From Serratia quinivorans (GTDB lineage: Bacteria; Pseudomonadota; Gammaproteobacteria; Enterobacterales; Enterobacteriaceae): a stretch of DNA of 64,000 bases. The notes beneath the pieces were generated by a model, which saw only the letters and a program-made list of their open reading frames with translations, was not told the DNA's origin and made no database searches. The stretch is taken from the NCBI GenBank assembly GCA_900457075.1, contig UGYN01000002.1, forward strand, positions 1,674,001-1,738,000, read 5' to 3'. Shown here piece after piece: positions 37,401-45,478 of this stretch. A program made the translations under genes and the position numbers. Numbering within the stretch: position 1 is the first letter of the stretch; each line of letters starts with the position of its first letter.

Positions 37401-37712
37401 ACGTTTAAGTAAAAAGCCGTTGCTGAGCCAGTGGCAGAAGGTTTTATTGCTCTGATAGAGATCGCTGGCAGGCAGAGTCTGCAACTGATGGAGGATGTGA
37501 GAAATCTCCCCTTCCGTGATCCCCTCAACCTGATACTGGTTGGCCAGATACTGGCGCAGGTCATCTGTAATCAGCACCTCACTTTTCTCTTTGCGCGGCA
37601 CATTGCTACCGACAAAATGAGGGTAGCAGGGTTGGCCTTCCGCATTCGAGTGCTGTCCCAGTAGGGAGATAATGGCCTGTTCCAGCTTCGCTTCCGTGAA
37701 AATATGGCTCAT
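34431..37712 (-). CDS. hsdR: Type I restriction endonuclease subunit R
   Basis: 1093 residues. The N-terminal nuclease domain has the D...ExK motif in LPLVVFEFKSAVRE. The helicase/translocase core has Walker A GATGCGKSYTMQF, ISDEAHRSQ (DEAD-box type II motif), the GFTGTPID motif and the late motif QTISRVNRRFEGKEKGL. A C-terminal helical part contacts the methylase. It translocates and cuts unmodified DNA when assembled with HsdM and HsdS. It lies 89 nt after hsdS in the order hsdM-hsdS-hsdR. It looks intact. Confidence 0.95.
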   Translation of the reverse strand: MSHIFTEAKLEQAIISLLGQHSNAEGQPCYPHFVGSNVPRKEKSEVLITDDLRQYLANQYQVEGITEGEISHILHQLQTLPASDLYQSNKTFCHWLSNGFLLKREDRYKKDLYIELMDTSTLSEQLASLFTGHGEEMAEVGNNIYRLVNQLEIEGQTRDGGLQLRIPDGILYVNGLPLVVFEFKSAVREEEATTYDAWRQLCVRYKRDIPKLFVYNALCILSDGVNNKLGNLFAPYEFYYAWRKVNGNESTEQDGINGLYTLIQGLFHPVRLLDVLKNFVFFPDTSKQEVKICCRYPQYYAARKLYYNIKKERKQIAANGENIGGTGKGGTYFGATGCGKSYTMQFLARLLMKSVDFASPTIVLITDRTDLDEQLAKQFCNATAFIGDAVIEPVTSRQDLRDKLAGCASGGVFLTTIHKFTEDIQLLSNRSNIICISDEAHRSQINLDLKISIDAESGTVKKTYGFAKYLHDSLPNATYVGFTGTPIDATLDVFGPTIDSYTMTESVNDEITVRIVYEGRAAKVVLDNSKLEEIEQYYQECEKLGASEHQIEESKKTTANMNSILGDPDRIEALAKDFAQHYEKRVMEGSTIKGKAMFVCASREIAYDFYKSLKLQRPEWFEAKQAIDGATLTEQEKKELMSLPLVNMVMTRGQDDEEAMYNLLGTKEYRRELDKQFKNPKSNFKIAIVVDMWLTGFDVPELDTIYIDKPLQKHNLIQTISRVNRRFEGKEKGLVVDYIGIKSRMNMALAMYSKADKSNFEDIQQSLIEVRNHLHLLAQVLHNFDSSDYFSGTPTLQLACLNRAAEFVLQTKKIELRFMGLVKRLKAAYDICVGSEEVTQDERERIHFYLAVRSIVYKLTKGDAPDTAQMNQRVREMVAEALKAEGVEEIFTLGEDKAETIDIFDDEYMARISKIKLPNTRMQLLQKMLAKAISDFQKMNQLQGINFSKRFQALVEQYNQRKENDVLNGEEFDTFTQQMADMIYDIKTEMMSFADIGIDMEEKAFLDILVHMCEKYEFTYDKDKMLALAKEMKVIVDDSAQYPDWSNRDDIKAKLKVDLILLLHRFGFPPVANDEVYKSVLEQAENFKKYLHS

Positions 37713-37801
37713 GGCAATGGCTTCTTGTCTTGTTGTTGTCAGTGTGACCGAGCAGGTAATAACCGCCTCACTATAAATAAACCGTGTGGCGGTCGGATGG
37801 T

Positions 37802-39233
37802 TTATGCCAATACTTGGTCTATGGTGTCGACCTCACTATCACTAATGCGTAGCTCCCCGGAGATTAGTTTGGGTAGCAGTGTGTCTCGGAGTTTGATGAG
37901 CTCGGAGCTCTGTTGACGGTTTGATACTTGCTTTTCAGAAAATGAGTTAAATGATCGCTCTGCTTTCTCTGCAATATCAAATGGCGGTAAAACCACTAAT
38001 TGCTCTGATAGAATTTTACGACTAAGTTCCGTTTGCCCAGTGCTCCCCTCGCCCAGTCGCTCAATTAATCCCTCCATAGAAAGCATTAATTGACCAAAAG
38101 TAAAAATAGGGCATGCATTATCACTCACTCTGACGACAGTGACATGCGAATCAGCAACTGTAGTTTCAGATAGATGAGTTACCTGCGCTACCCGCCCCAA
38201 GGTTCCAACACCTGTAGAATTAACTAATACATCACCGAGTTTAAGTGCTCTCCCATCAATTCTCTTTGCTTCTTGATCATGACGGCGAGCTGGTTCATAG
38301 GATACCTCGTGATTACGAATACACTTTTGATTAATGACTTGAACTCCACCCTCTTCGATATATTTTGGTGAAATACCACGACGTAATTCGCTCGTTATCT
38401 CGCCGAGAACCTTTACTTTCCATCCCTCCGGCACCCAACCACCCAAACCAAGTGAAGGCTCAGGGCATTTCTCAAAAGCTGCAGGGAATAGCTGGCGGAT
38501 ATCCTCCGGCAGAGGTTTGAAGTCGACACTTTCGCGCACCGCTTTACGGGCCTCGGCACGGCGCAGCAACTCATCAGAGAACTCTAAATCCTGCTCGAAA
38601 AAGCCTGCATCCAACGCGTTATCGACTACGGGGTCAAAATCCACGAACCATGATTTAAAGAGTGCTTGTGCCATTAGCTCTAGGGTTTTGTTGATTTGGC
38701 GGTTGAGCAAGATCTTTTTGCTTATGGAATCAATATGCTTAACTATCTCATTTTGTACCGAGATAGGGGGGAGATCTATGGTTATAGAGTTCAGTGCAGC
38801 TATTGTCAGGGCTTGCTGAGTTGAACCAATAGTAACTTCATCAATTTTTCTTTTAGCAATTGTTGATGTGAACCAAAAATATAAATAGTCGGAATTAAGA
38901 TTTTTTTTTGAAATTTTTAAACCACGTTAAATTCCCATCTTTAAAGTAAAAATGATCGATGTTAGTTACTTGGTAAGGTACACCTAATGTTCCTACGGAC
39001 GTGAGCAATATATCGCCAGCTGTAGGCACTCCGAATTTTTCTTTTATAGCATTGAATTGCTCTTCACTTATGAACAACTCTGTACTAATTATATTGCCTT
39101 TGTGTTTTTCAATGATTTCTTTAGAACGATAAAAAGGTACACCGGCGCTTACGTAGTCAGCCATTTTGACTCGCTTGCTGGAACCAATGACAGCAATATC
39201 CCCTAATCGGCACGTTTGCCAGTTACTCTCCAT
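37802..39233 (-). pseudogene. hsdS: Type I specificity subunit hsdS, interrupted at an A9 tract (phase-variable or frameshifted)
   Basis: Read from the ATG at 39233, which overlaps the hsdM stop by 11 nt, the frame gives 112 residues of the first target-recognition domain (WQTCRLGDIAVIGSSKRVKMADYVSAGVPFYRS) and stops just after FKKKS. The other frame carries the remainder: NSDYLYFWFTSTIAKRKIDE, the conserved helix KHIDSISKKILLNRQINKTLE, TRD2 and the final KLRDTLLPKLISGELRI. Removing one A from the nine-A run (38901-38909) joins the two into about 476 residues, normal for HsdS. In the state shown, the enzyme should lack a full specificity subunit unless a half-subunit works or slippage restores the frame. 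Confidence 0.9.
38901..38909 (-). repeat. A9 homopolymer inside hsdS
   Basis: Nine T on the plus strand, nine A in the coding strand. The in-frame lengths are eight or eleven; at nine the gene stops two codons later. This is the usual layout of a slipped-strand switch, but also a typical site of sequencing error. Confidence 0.85.
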
Positions 39234-40827
39234 AACCTAGGGCCCCCATGTTGTCTCGGAGCACTTGATCCAATACGGCCGCTTCATCCAACTGTCGATA
39301 AAGAGTTTGGGTCAGCTCCTGCATCTTGGTTTCAAAAGCAATCCCATCACCCTCAATTTCAGCAGCACCCACATAGCGGCCTGGAGTGAGAACAAAGTCG
39401 TTAGCCTTCATCTCATCAAGAGTCGCGACTTTGCAGAAACCGGCCTGATCTTGGTATTGCTCAACACTGATTTCCTTGGCCTCTATGCGGCGCTTAAGTT
39501 CGCTCTCGCTACTGCGCCAGGCGTGGAAGGTATCAGCGATGGTGGCGATATCCTCTTTAGTTAGCTCTTTTTGGGTACGGCTCACCATAGTGCCCAGATT
39601 GCGGGCGTCGATAAACAGAGTCTCACCACGACGATCGCGATAACCATATTGAGGATTGGCTTGTTTGCTTTTGCTGATAAACCACAGGCAGACTGGGATC
39701 TGGGTGGTGAAGAACAGCTGCCCCGGCAAGGCAATCATGCATTCGATACGATCATCTTCAACCAGCTTTTGTCGGATCTCTCCTTCGCCGCTGGTATTCG
39801 AGCTCATGGAGCCATTGGCCAGCACAAAACCCGCAGTGCCGTCTTCGCTCAGCTTGGAGAGCATATGCAGGATCCAAGCATAGTTTGCGTTGCCGGTAGG
39901 AGGAGTGCGAAAACCTGCAAAACGCGGATCGTTGGTCAGCTCCGCCTCATTGCGCCAGTCCTTCAGGTTAAAAGGTGGATTGGCCATGATGAAATCAGCT
40001 TTGAGGTCTGGGTGCTGATCGGCAAAAAAGGTATCAGCCGGACGCTCTCCCAGATTACCGGAGAGGCCGCGCACTGCCAGGTTCATCTTGGCCAGCTTGT
40101 AGGTGGTACTGGTCAATTCCTGGCCGTAGATGGCTATATCCTTGCTTTTACCCTGATGACTTTCAACAAATTTAAGGGATTGAACAAACATACCGCCTGA
40201 ACCACAGCAAGGGTCATAGATCTTGCCTTGATAGGGTTCGAGCATTTCAGCGAGTAGAGTCACCACTGCTTTCGGGGTATAGAATTCACCACCGCCTTTG
40301 CCTTCGCTAGCCGCAAACTTGCCAAGAAAATATTCGTAGACGCGGCCTACTAGATCCTCTTCGGTCAGATCACATTCGTTGGCGAGAGTGTCGATGTTCT
40401 CAATGGTATCAATGAGAGAAGCGAGCCTTTTCACCTCTAACCCCTGACGGGAGAAGTAGTTATCAGGCAGGGCACCTGTCAGCGACGCATTGCGTTTCTC
40501 TATAGTAGAAAGGGCCGTATCGATAATCACTGCGATGTCATCTTGCTTCGCGCGGGCTTTGACATAAGACCAGCGGGCTTCTGGCGGTAGGAAGAAGACG
40601 TTATCCTGCTGATAGAAAACATCCATATCAACAAAGGCTTCTTGGCCGTTGTCGATTAACTGCTTACGCTTGGCTTCGAACTTGTCGCTGATAAATTTCA
40701 GGAATACCAAGCTCAACACTACGTGCTTGTATTCGGAGGATTCCACGCTGCCACGCAGCTGGTTGGCGGTATCCCAAAGGGTTTCTTCGAAGCCTTTGCC
40801 AGCTTTCTTGGTTGGTGATTTAGCCAT
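39223..40827 (-). CDS. hsdM: Type I DNA methyltransferase subunit M
   Basis: 534 residues. The N-terminal helical HsdM domain (ETLWDTANQLRGSVESSEYKHVVLSLVFLKFISDKFE) is followed by the N6-adenine methylase fold: motif I in YDPCCGSGGMFVQ and catalytic NPPF in FIMANPPFNLKDW. It methylates the recognition site with HsdS and forms the core of the restriction complex. It is the first gene of the operon, and its stop overlaps the hsdS start. It is intact. Confidence 0.95.
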   Translation of the reverse strand: MAKSPTKKAGKGFEETLWDTANQLRGSVESSEYKHVVLSLVFLKFISDKFEAKRKQLIDNGQEAFVDMDVFYQQDNVFFLPPEARWSYVKARAKQDDIAVIIDTALSTIEKRNASLTGALPDNYFSRQGLEVKRLASLIDTIENIDTLANECDLTEEDLVGRVYEYFLGKFAASEGKGGGEFYTPKAVVTLLAEMLEPYQGKIYDPCCGSGGMFVQSLKFVESHQGKSKDIAIYGQELTSTTYKLAKMNLAVRGLSGNLGERPADTFFADQHPDLKADFIMANPPFNLKDWRNEAELTNDPRFAGFRTPPTGNANYAWILHMLSKLSEDGTAGFVLANGSMSSNTSGEGEIRQKLVEDDRIECMIALPGQLFFTTQIPVCLWFISKSKQANPQYGYRDRRGETLFIDARNLGTMVSRTQKELTKEDIATIADTFHAWRSSESELKRRIEAKEISVEQYQDQAGFCKVATLDEMKANDFVLTPGRYVGAAEIEGDGIAFETKMQELTQTLYRQLDEAAVLDQVLRDNMGALGYGE

Positions 40828-41093
40828 GTAAATGCGTTCTCTTTTTCTTATGAAAATAGTTGGGTTCCCGTACCTGAGGTCTAAGCCTCGATGAGCAGAT
40901 ATGCCATCATGGATTAATTTCCATACGGGTAGGCGACAATGTATGCAAAGTTATATTGACCGGGATTATCTCATAAAATCAGCCTGACTTAATTGCCTAG
41001 GCCAAAATGGATGCAAGTTTGATATCTGGAGTGTCCCCGTGCCCATAAGCCAAGGAGTAGTCTATTGGCAAACCACACTGAACTTTTCCATGC

Positions 41094-41342
41094 TCACCAC
41101 TCCTGATCCCAGGTCTTGGGATCTACCGGCTTGCCACGCGGGGTGACCTGCAGTTCCAAGTCCAGCGCCGCAAGCAGTTTGAACAACGTTTCCAGCCGGG
41201 TGCCGTCCGGGTTGTTTTCAAACGCGGAAACCGTCGCCTGCTTTAACCCAACACTGTCAGCGGTTTGGCTTTGGCTCTGGTTACGTTTTTTACGCTCATT
41301 GCGTAATGTATGCGCCAGCATCTGTGCCGAGGTGATTTTCAT
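41094..41342 (-). CDS. hipB: HipB-like antitoxin/repressor, orphan
   Basis: 82 residues from MKITSAQMLAHTLR, with GGGAGGAT ahead of the ATG. The Cro/CI helix-turn-helix and C-terminal strand follow E. coli HipB closely (GLKQATVSAFENNPDGTRLETLFKLLAALDLELQV; HipB has GIKQATISNFENNPDNTTLTTFFKILQSLELSM). HipB normally represses hipBA and neutralises the HipA kinase. Here no hipA follows: a nine-codon fragment starting MEKFSV overlaps the end region, hits a stop, and the hsd operon lies beyond. The two cognate operators are intact upstream. Confidence 0.85.
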   Translation of the reverse strand: MKITSAQMLAHTLRNERKKRNQSQSQTADSVGLKQATVSAFENNPDGTRLETLFKLLAALDLELQVTPRGKPVDPKTWDQEW

Positions 41343-41372
41343 TTTATCCTCCCAAGCGGATGAAATGAGTAT

Positions 41373-41418
41373 TATCCCCGATAGCGGATAAAGCAAATAT
41401 TATCCGCTATCGGGGATA
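41373..41418. promoter_or_regulatory. Two mirror-image HipB operators
   Basis: TATCCCCGATAGCGGATA (41373-41390) and TATCCGCTATCGGGGATA (41401-41418) both fit the HipB operator TATCC-N8-GGATA exactly. They are reverse complements of each other, so the whole 46-bp region is one large dyad centred on AGCAAATA-like sequence. It ends about 30 nt upstream of hipB. Confidence 0.88.
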
Positions 41419-41512
41419 GATGCCCTCGCCATATCGAGAGCTCTGCTATGGCTTTTAGAAAATATCAAAAGCGAACATGATTAATGACATTTAACCAATT
41501 AGATCTAGACCT

Positions 41513-41538
41513 AAAAAAATCCACGCCGAAACGTGGAT
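41513..41538 (-). terminator. Terminator of the carbonic anhydrase gene
   Basis: ATCCACG/CGTGGAT stem with a six-base loop, followed by a run of seven T on the reverse strand, about 30 nt after the stop. Confidence 0.8.
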
Positions 41539-41568
41539 TGAATTTTATAAGCAAGGCCAACCATCGCT

Positions 41569-42204
41569 TTATTCGAAGTGAACTGCGGGGTTATCCGCCA
41601 GTGAAACGAAATTCTTCGTATTTTTATCCAGCGTGCGGATCTCGCCACTTTCGATGTCGTACACCCAGCCGTGCAGACGCAGGCCGTTGTTGCGCAGACC
41701 CACGGCAACGGACGGGTGGGTCTTAATATTATTTAGTTGAGCTATGACGTTCTCTTCGACCATAGCGTTAACTTTGTCGATTTCGTTATCCCACGTTTTC
41801 TTCTCTACCACCGCTTTGGCCGCATCCGCGTAGTGTAGCCAGTGGGCCACAGCAGGCATCGGGTCAAGGCACTGGCAAGAAGCTATCGCCTTCATGGCGC
41901 CGCAGTTCGAGTGGCCGCAAATCACGATATCCGTGACGCCCAGTGCCACCACCGCGTATTCGATGGTCGCCGACACGCCGCCCGGTTCCGGGCCAAAGGA
42001 AGGAACGATGTTGCCTGCGTTACGGATAACGAAAAGCTGCCCCGGATCTTGCTGAGTCACAAGCTCGGGTACCAGGCGGCTGTCAGAACACGAAATAAAA
42101 AGCGCTTTAGGGTTCTGGCTGGAGGCAAGGCTGCGGAAGAGTTCCTTACGCTGTGGGAAAATCTCTTTCTGGAAGCTGAGGAAACCTTCAATGATATGTT
42201 GCAT
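41569..42204 (-). CDS. Beta-class carbonic anhydrase, CynT-like
   Basis: 211 residues. Zinc ligands are Cys in [12 protein letters not shown] and His/Cys in [14 protein letters not shown], with the Asp-Arg dyad in SDSR. It resembles E. coli CynT along most of its length ([45 protein letters not shown]). It interconverts CO2 and bicarbonate. No cyanase (cynS) or cynX is next to it, so the role is probably general CO2 supply. GC content is more core-like than the neighbouring restriction genes. Confidence 0.93.
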   Translation of the reverse strand: MQHIIEGFLSFQKEIFPQRKELFRSLASSQNPKALFISCSDSRLVPELVTQQDPGQLFVIRNAGNIVPSFGPEPGGVSATIEYAVVALGVTDIVICGHSNCGAMKAIASCQCLDPMPAVAHWLHYADAAKAVVEKKTWDNEIDKVNAMVEENVIAQLNNIKTHPSVAVGLRNNGLRLHGWVYDIESGEIRTLDKNTKNFVSLADNPAVHFE

Positions 42205-42459
42205 AGCACGCTCTCTGGGTCTGTAGTCTCGATAACATGATAATCATCACTCCCGGTTAGTCCAGCACCTCTTAGAAGGAAATGAACGTTCAAGGGACTG
42301 CGGAACCTGCCCGCAAAAGTGGCAATGACGAGTAGCGGCAACGCGGTTAAATTGGGGATAACCGCTCTCTGCGCATTCTTTAATTGAGGGGGTGACCGTG
42401 AACTCCCCCCACTTATTGAGCACGGATGGGTCGTTGCCCCTACCTTAATGGGTATATAA

Positions 42460-43536
42460 CTACTGATTCAATTCCTGTAGCAGCCTGGTGTTGATATACA
42501 GCTTTTCACGGCCAACTCTCATTTCCTCCAGAATACCAATTTCTACCAGTTGCTTAAGATACGTTGATGCCGTCTGGCGCTTGGCTACACCGCGTTCCAC
42601 AAGGTTATCGATCCGGCAATACGGCTGCGCAAAAAGCGCCTGGATAAGTTCATGGGTGTAAATTTTCGGCAACTTCTCGCGCACATATTCTGTGGTTTCT
42701 GCCATCAATGCCCGAACAATCGATATCTTGTCAGTCGTCCACCGAGACGTGTTCTCTATCGCCTCCAGCATAAACAAGATCCATGATTCCCAATCCCCCT
42801 CTTCTGTCACCCTGCGCAGGAGCATGTAGTAATCGTCACGCCGCTCCAGGATGAAGTGAGATAAATACAGAATAGGCAGCGAAAGCAGCCCAGTCTGAAT
42901 CAAATACAAGATATTCAGGATACGGCCCGTTCGCCCGTTCCCGTCAGGAAAGGGATGAATACACTCAAACTGATAGTGCGCAATAGCCATTTTTACTAGT
43001 GGATCTAAATCATCATCGCCGTGTATGAATCGCTCCCAATTCGCCAGTAAGTTACGAATAACGTCTTCACCCACGGGGGGGGTGTACACAGCGTTTTTGT
43101 TCTGATCGCGCAATACCGTACCCGGCGTTTTCCTGATATCGGTTTGCACTGCGCGTAATTTGGTACAGATAGTTATCGCGGTGTTTGTACAGAGCGGATA
43201 AGCCTCGAGGTGGGTGTAGCCATCATAAAGTGCTGTACGATAGCGCAGCGCTTCCTTGGTGGCCGGATCTGCGCCATCTGCGCGATCTGCATACTGGAAG
43301 AGCTGATCGCTGGTAGTCACGATATTCTCAATGCGTGAAGAGTCTTTCGCTTCCAGCATAGGAAGGATATTTATCAGCAAACCTTGATCGGGGATCAGCT
43401 CACCTGCAGTTTTCAACTCTGCGATCGCTGCGCGCGCACTTATGCACGCTTTGAGTACATTGCGCGTTTCAACACGCTCCAGATCGGGCGGCAGTATCGG
43501 CAAATCGTTGTAAGGAGTTTCTGGATCCCAGTTCAT
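42460..43536 (-). CDS. Fic-family AMP-transferase with N-terminal inhibitory helix and C-terminal HTH
   Basis: 358 residues. The Fic_N region carries the class II self-inhibitory motif (S/T)xxxE(G/N) as S66-SRI-E70-N71. The Fic core has the full active site HPFPDGNGRTGR (194-205). A winged helix-turn-helix follows at about 300-350 (IDNLVERGVAKRQTASTYLKQLVEIGILEE). The architecture matches Shewanella SO_4266-type Fic proteins. It should transfer AMP to a protein target and be held off by its own helix. Four 70-bp tandem repeats abut the start codon. No separate antitoxin is seen, consistent with built-in inhibition. Confidence 0.92.
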   Translation of the reverse strand: MNWDPETPYNDLPILPPDLERVETRNVLKACISARAAIAELKTAGELIPDQGLLINILPMLEAKDSSRIENIVTTSDQLFQYADRADGADPATKEALRYRTALYDGYTHLEAYPLCTNTAITICTKLRAVQTDIRKTPGTVLRDQNKNAVYTPPVGEDVIRNLLANWERFIHGDDDLDPLVKMAIAHYQFECIHPFPDGNGRTGRILNILYLIQTGLLSLPILYLSHFILERRDDYYMLLRRVTEEGDWESWILFMLEAIENTSRWTTDKISIVRALMAETTEYVREKLPKIYTHELIQALFAQPYCRIDNLVERGVAKRQTASTYLKQLVEIGILEEMRVGREKLYINTRLLQELNQ

Positions 43537-43816
43537 ATGTTTATAAAAACCGTTTTCATCGACATATAGCCATCTTATGTCGATGCCATAAACATGTCAC
43601 GCCATCATGTTTAAAAAATTGCATTTTATCGATATATCAGCGGAACCTGTCGATACCCTGGATCTATCCCAGCCATATGTTTAAAAAAACGAATTTCATC
43701 GACACAGAGTCGGAATATGCCGCTGTCATAAACACGTTGGGGGATTAGGTTTGAAAAGGTCATTTTTATCGACCTATCTGGATATGCAGCGTAGCTTGCC
43801 TGCATAAATTGATTGC
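43537..43816. repeat. Four degenerate 70-bp tandem direct repeats upstream of fic
   Basis: Units begin at 43537, 43607, 43677 and 43747, exactly 70 bp apart. Each opens with (A)TGTTTAAAAAA-like sequence followed at position 18-27 by TTT(C/T)ATCGA(C/T). Units 1 and 2 also carry a matching TGTCGAT at about position 43, giving an internal dyad; in unit 1 it is the 9-bp pair ATCGACATA/TATGTCGAT. The first unit touches the fic start codon. The first two-thirds of each unit is better kept than the rest. They look like iterated operator sites. Confidence 0.8.
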
Positions 43817-43856
43817 ACTGCCGAGAGTTTTACTGCCCGTTGGGTTAACTCACTAT

Positions 43857-43979
43857 AAAAATCAGGACATGGCCCGGGTGGATATCTTCGATTACATTGA
43901 AGTGTGCTACAGCCGTACCCGGCACCATAGCCATCTCGGTGGCGTCAGCCCGGAGGTCTTCGAACAGGCCTCGTCGTGA
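43857..43979 (+). pseudogene. C-terminal remnant of an IS3-family transposase
   Basis: About 40 residues, KNQDMARVDIFDYIEVCYSRTRHHSHLGGVSPEVFEQASS, matching the end of IS3-family OrfB integrases (last catalytic region: YIE..Y...R.HS.LG..SP..FE). There is no start, no orfA and no upstream catalytic DD. It lies just beyond the fic repeats and 98 nt from the tRNA, a sign of past insertion at the island edge. Confidence 0.8.
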
Positions 43980-44033
43980 GGACAGAAACTGTCTACCGGA
44001 ACGGGGGCACTCCACCATGCCAAATTTCAGGCA

Positions 44034-44060
44034 CAAAAAAACCACCTTTCGGTGGCTTCT
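44034..44060 (-). terminator. Terminator of tRNA-Leu
   Basis: GCCACC/GGTGG stem with a GAAA loop followed by seven T on the reverse strand, about 20 nt after the tRNA. Confidence 0.85.
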
Positions 44061-44077
44061 TGTTCGCGCTGTACTAA

Positions 44078-44164
44078 TGGTGCCGAAGGCCGGACTCGAA
44101 CCGGCACGTATCTCTACGGTTGATTTTGAATCAACTGCGTCTACCGATTTCGCCACTTCGGCAC
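44078..44164 (-). tRNA. leuX: tRNA-Leu(CAA)
   Basis: 87 nt on the reverse strand, beginning GTGCCGAAGTGGCG and ending in CCTTCGGCACCA with encoded CCA. The anticodon stem GTTGA/TCAAC closes the loop TTCAAAA, giving anticodon CAA (reads UUG). A long variable arm as in class II tRNAs is present, and the T-loop reads GGTTCGAGTCC. The anticodon and position near lptG-lptF-pepA match E. coli leuX, whose 3' end is the attachment site for P4-type elements. The accessory island lies on its 3' side. Confidence 0.95.
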
Positions 44165-44191
44165 TGCAAGTAGTATGCGGAAAACGTGGGC

Positions 44192-44219
44192 ATTATACCT
44201 TTCAGCGATCCGCGTGCAA
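44192..44219 (-). promoter_or_regulatory. Promoter of tRNA-Leu
   Basis: TTGCAC, 16 bp, TATAAT on the reverse strand, followed by a GC-rich GCCC discriminator typical of stringently controlled stable-RNA promoters. Confidence 0.75.
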
Positions 44220-44289
44220 CACTTATCCGTTGTTCAATGAGTTAAGTGCTGAAAAAATCGTCGCCGGGGTCACATTTGGCTGGTTTTAT

Positions 44290-44312
44290 GGGCGCAGCAT
44301 GCGGCGCCCCTA
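44290..44312. repeat. Intergenic palindrome family, copy 1
   Basis: GGGCGCAGCATGCGGCGCCCC followed by TA. It shares the core GCAGCATGC and the trailing CCCCTA with copies at 48394 and 52516. Confidence 0.7.
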
Positions 44313-44355
44313 GGTATTCATTTCGGCAAGAGCCGCCTCACCAGGCCACCAGAAA

Positions 44356-44388
44356 CAAAAAAGGCGTAACCCAATGGCTACGCCTTCT
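44356..44388 (-). terminator. Terminator of lptFG
   Basis: GGCGTA/TACGCC stem followed by TTTTTT on the reverse strand, about 20 nt after the lptG stop. Confidence 0.8.
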
Positions 44389-44407
44389 TAAACTGCCTGC
44401 AGTACCG

Positions 44408-45478
44408 CTACTTGCGTTTCAGCAGCATATAAACGCTGATCAACAAGAACAGCATGCTTGGCAGCAACGCGCCCAGCACCGGCGGCATGTTGTACACTAG
44501 GCTCAGCGGGCCGAATATCTGGTCCAGCACATAGAACAGGAACCCGAAGCTGATACCGGTCACCACACGCACACCCATCGGCACGCTGCGCAGTGGGCCG
44601 AAGATGAACGACAGCGCCATCAGCATCATCACCGCAACGGAAAGCGGCGAGAACACCTTGCTCCACATGTTCAACTGGTAGCGGTTGGCTTCCTGGCCGC
44701 TCTGCTTCAGGTACTTCACGTAGTTGTGCAGGCCGCTGATGGAGAGTGAGGTTGGATCCAGCGCCACCACGCCCAGTTTGTCCGGGGTCAGGTTGGTTTT
44801 CCATTCGCCGGTCAATGTTTGGGTGCCGGTGACCTGTTTTTCGTTGGTCAGGTCAGAGGTATCCACCTGCGAAAGCTTCCATACACCGTCTTCAAAGCTG
44901 GCGCTGGCGGCATAACGCACCGTCTCCAGCCTGCGCTGGTCGTTGAAGTGGTAGATGTTCACGCCGGAAAGCTCTTTCTCGCCCGCAACGCGTTCGATGT
45001 AGATAAAGTCGGTGCCGTCTTTCGCCCACAGGCCGTTCTTGGTGGAAAGCAGCGAGCCGCCGTACATCTGCTGCGCGCGGTAGTTACGCGCCATTTGGTC
45101 GCCCTGCGGTGCCACCCACTCGCCAATCGCCATGGTCAACAGCACCAGCGGGATGGCGGTTTTCATCACCGATCCGGCGATCTGCATACGGGTAAAGCCG
45201 GAAGCCTGCATCACCACCAGTTCACTGCGCGTCGCCAGTTGCCCCAGCCCGAGCAGAGCACCCAGCAGGGCCGCCATCGGGAAGAAGATCTCGATGTCCT
45301 TCGGCACGCTCAGCAGGGTAAACATCCCGGCGCTGAGCGCCGTGTACTCACCCTGGCCCACTTTACGCAACTGGTCGACGAACTTGATGATGCCGGAAAG
45401 CGACACCAGCATGAACAGCGTCATGATGATGGTGTTGAAAATCGTCTTACCGATATATCGGTCTAAAACGCCAAACAT
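44408..45478 (-). CDS. lptG: LptG, LPS export ABC permease
   Basis: 356 residues. It begins with MFGVLDRYIGKTIFNTIIMTLF, has three N-terminal membrane helices, a periplasmic beta-jellyroll domain (about 130-270) and three C-terminal helices. With LptF and the LptB ATPase it extracts lipopolysaccharide from the inner membrane and passes it to LptC. The start codon overlaps the lptF stop by one base (45478). Length and order match E. coli. Confidence 0.95.
   Translation of the reverse strand: MFGVLDRYIGKTIFNTIIMTLFMLVSLSGIIKFVDQLRKVGQGEYTALSAGMFTLLSVPKDIEIFFPMAALLGALLGLGQLATRSELVVMQASGFTRMQIAGSVMKTAIPLVLLTMAIGEWVAPQGDQMARNYRAQQMYGGSLLSTKNGLWAKDGTDFIYIERVAGEKELSGVNIYHFNDQRRLETVRYAASASFEDGVWKLSQVDTSDLTNEKQVTGTQTLTGEWKTNLTPDKLGVVALDPTSLSISGLHNYVKYLKQSGQEANRYQLNMWSKVFSPLSVAVMMLMALSFIFGPLRSVPMGVRVVTGISFGFLFYVLDQIFGPLSLVYNMPPVLGALLPSMLFLLISVYMLLKRK

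Noticed and set aside
42380..42420. GGGGG...CCCCC hairpin after fic as a terminator
   Set aside because: Five-base stem, large loop and no T-run; too weak to report as a feature.
43537..43816. CRISPR array
   Set aside because: The units are 70 bp, degenerate and contiguous, without a short identical repeat separated by unique spacers, and there are no cas genes.
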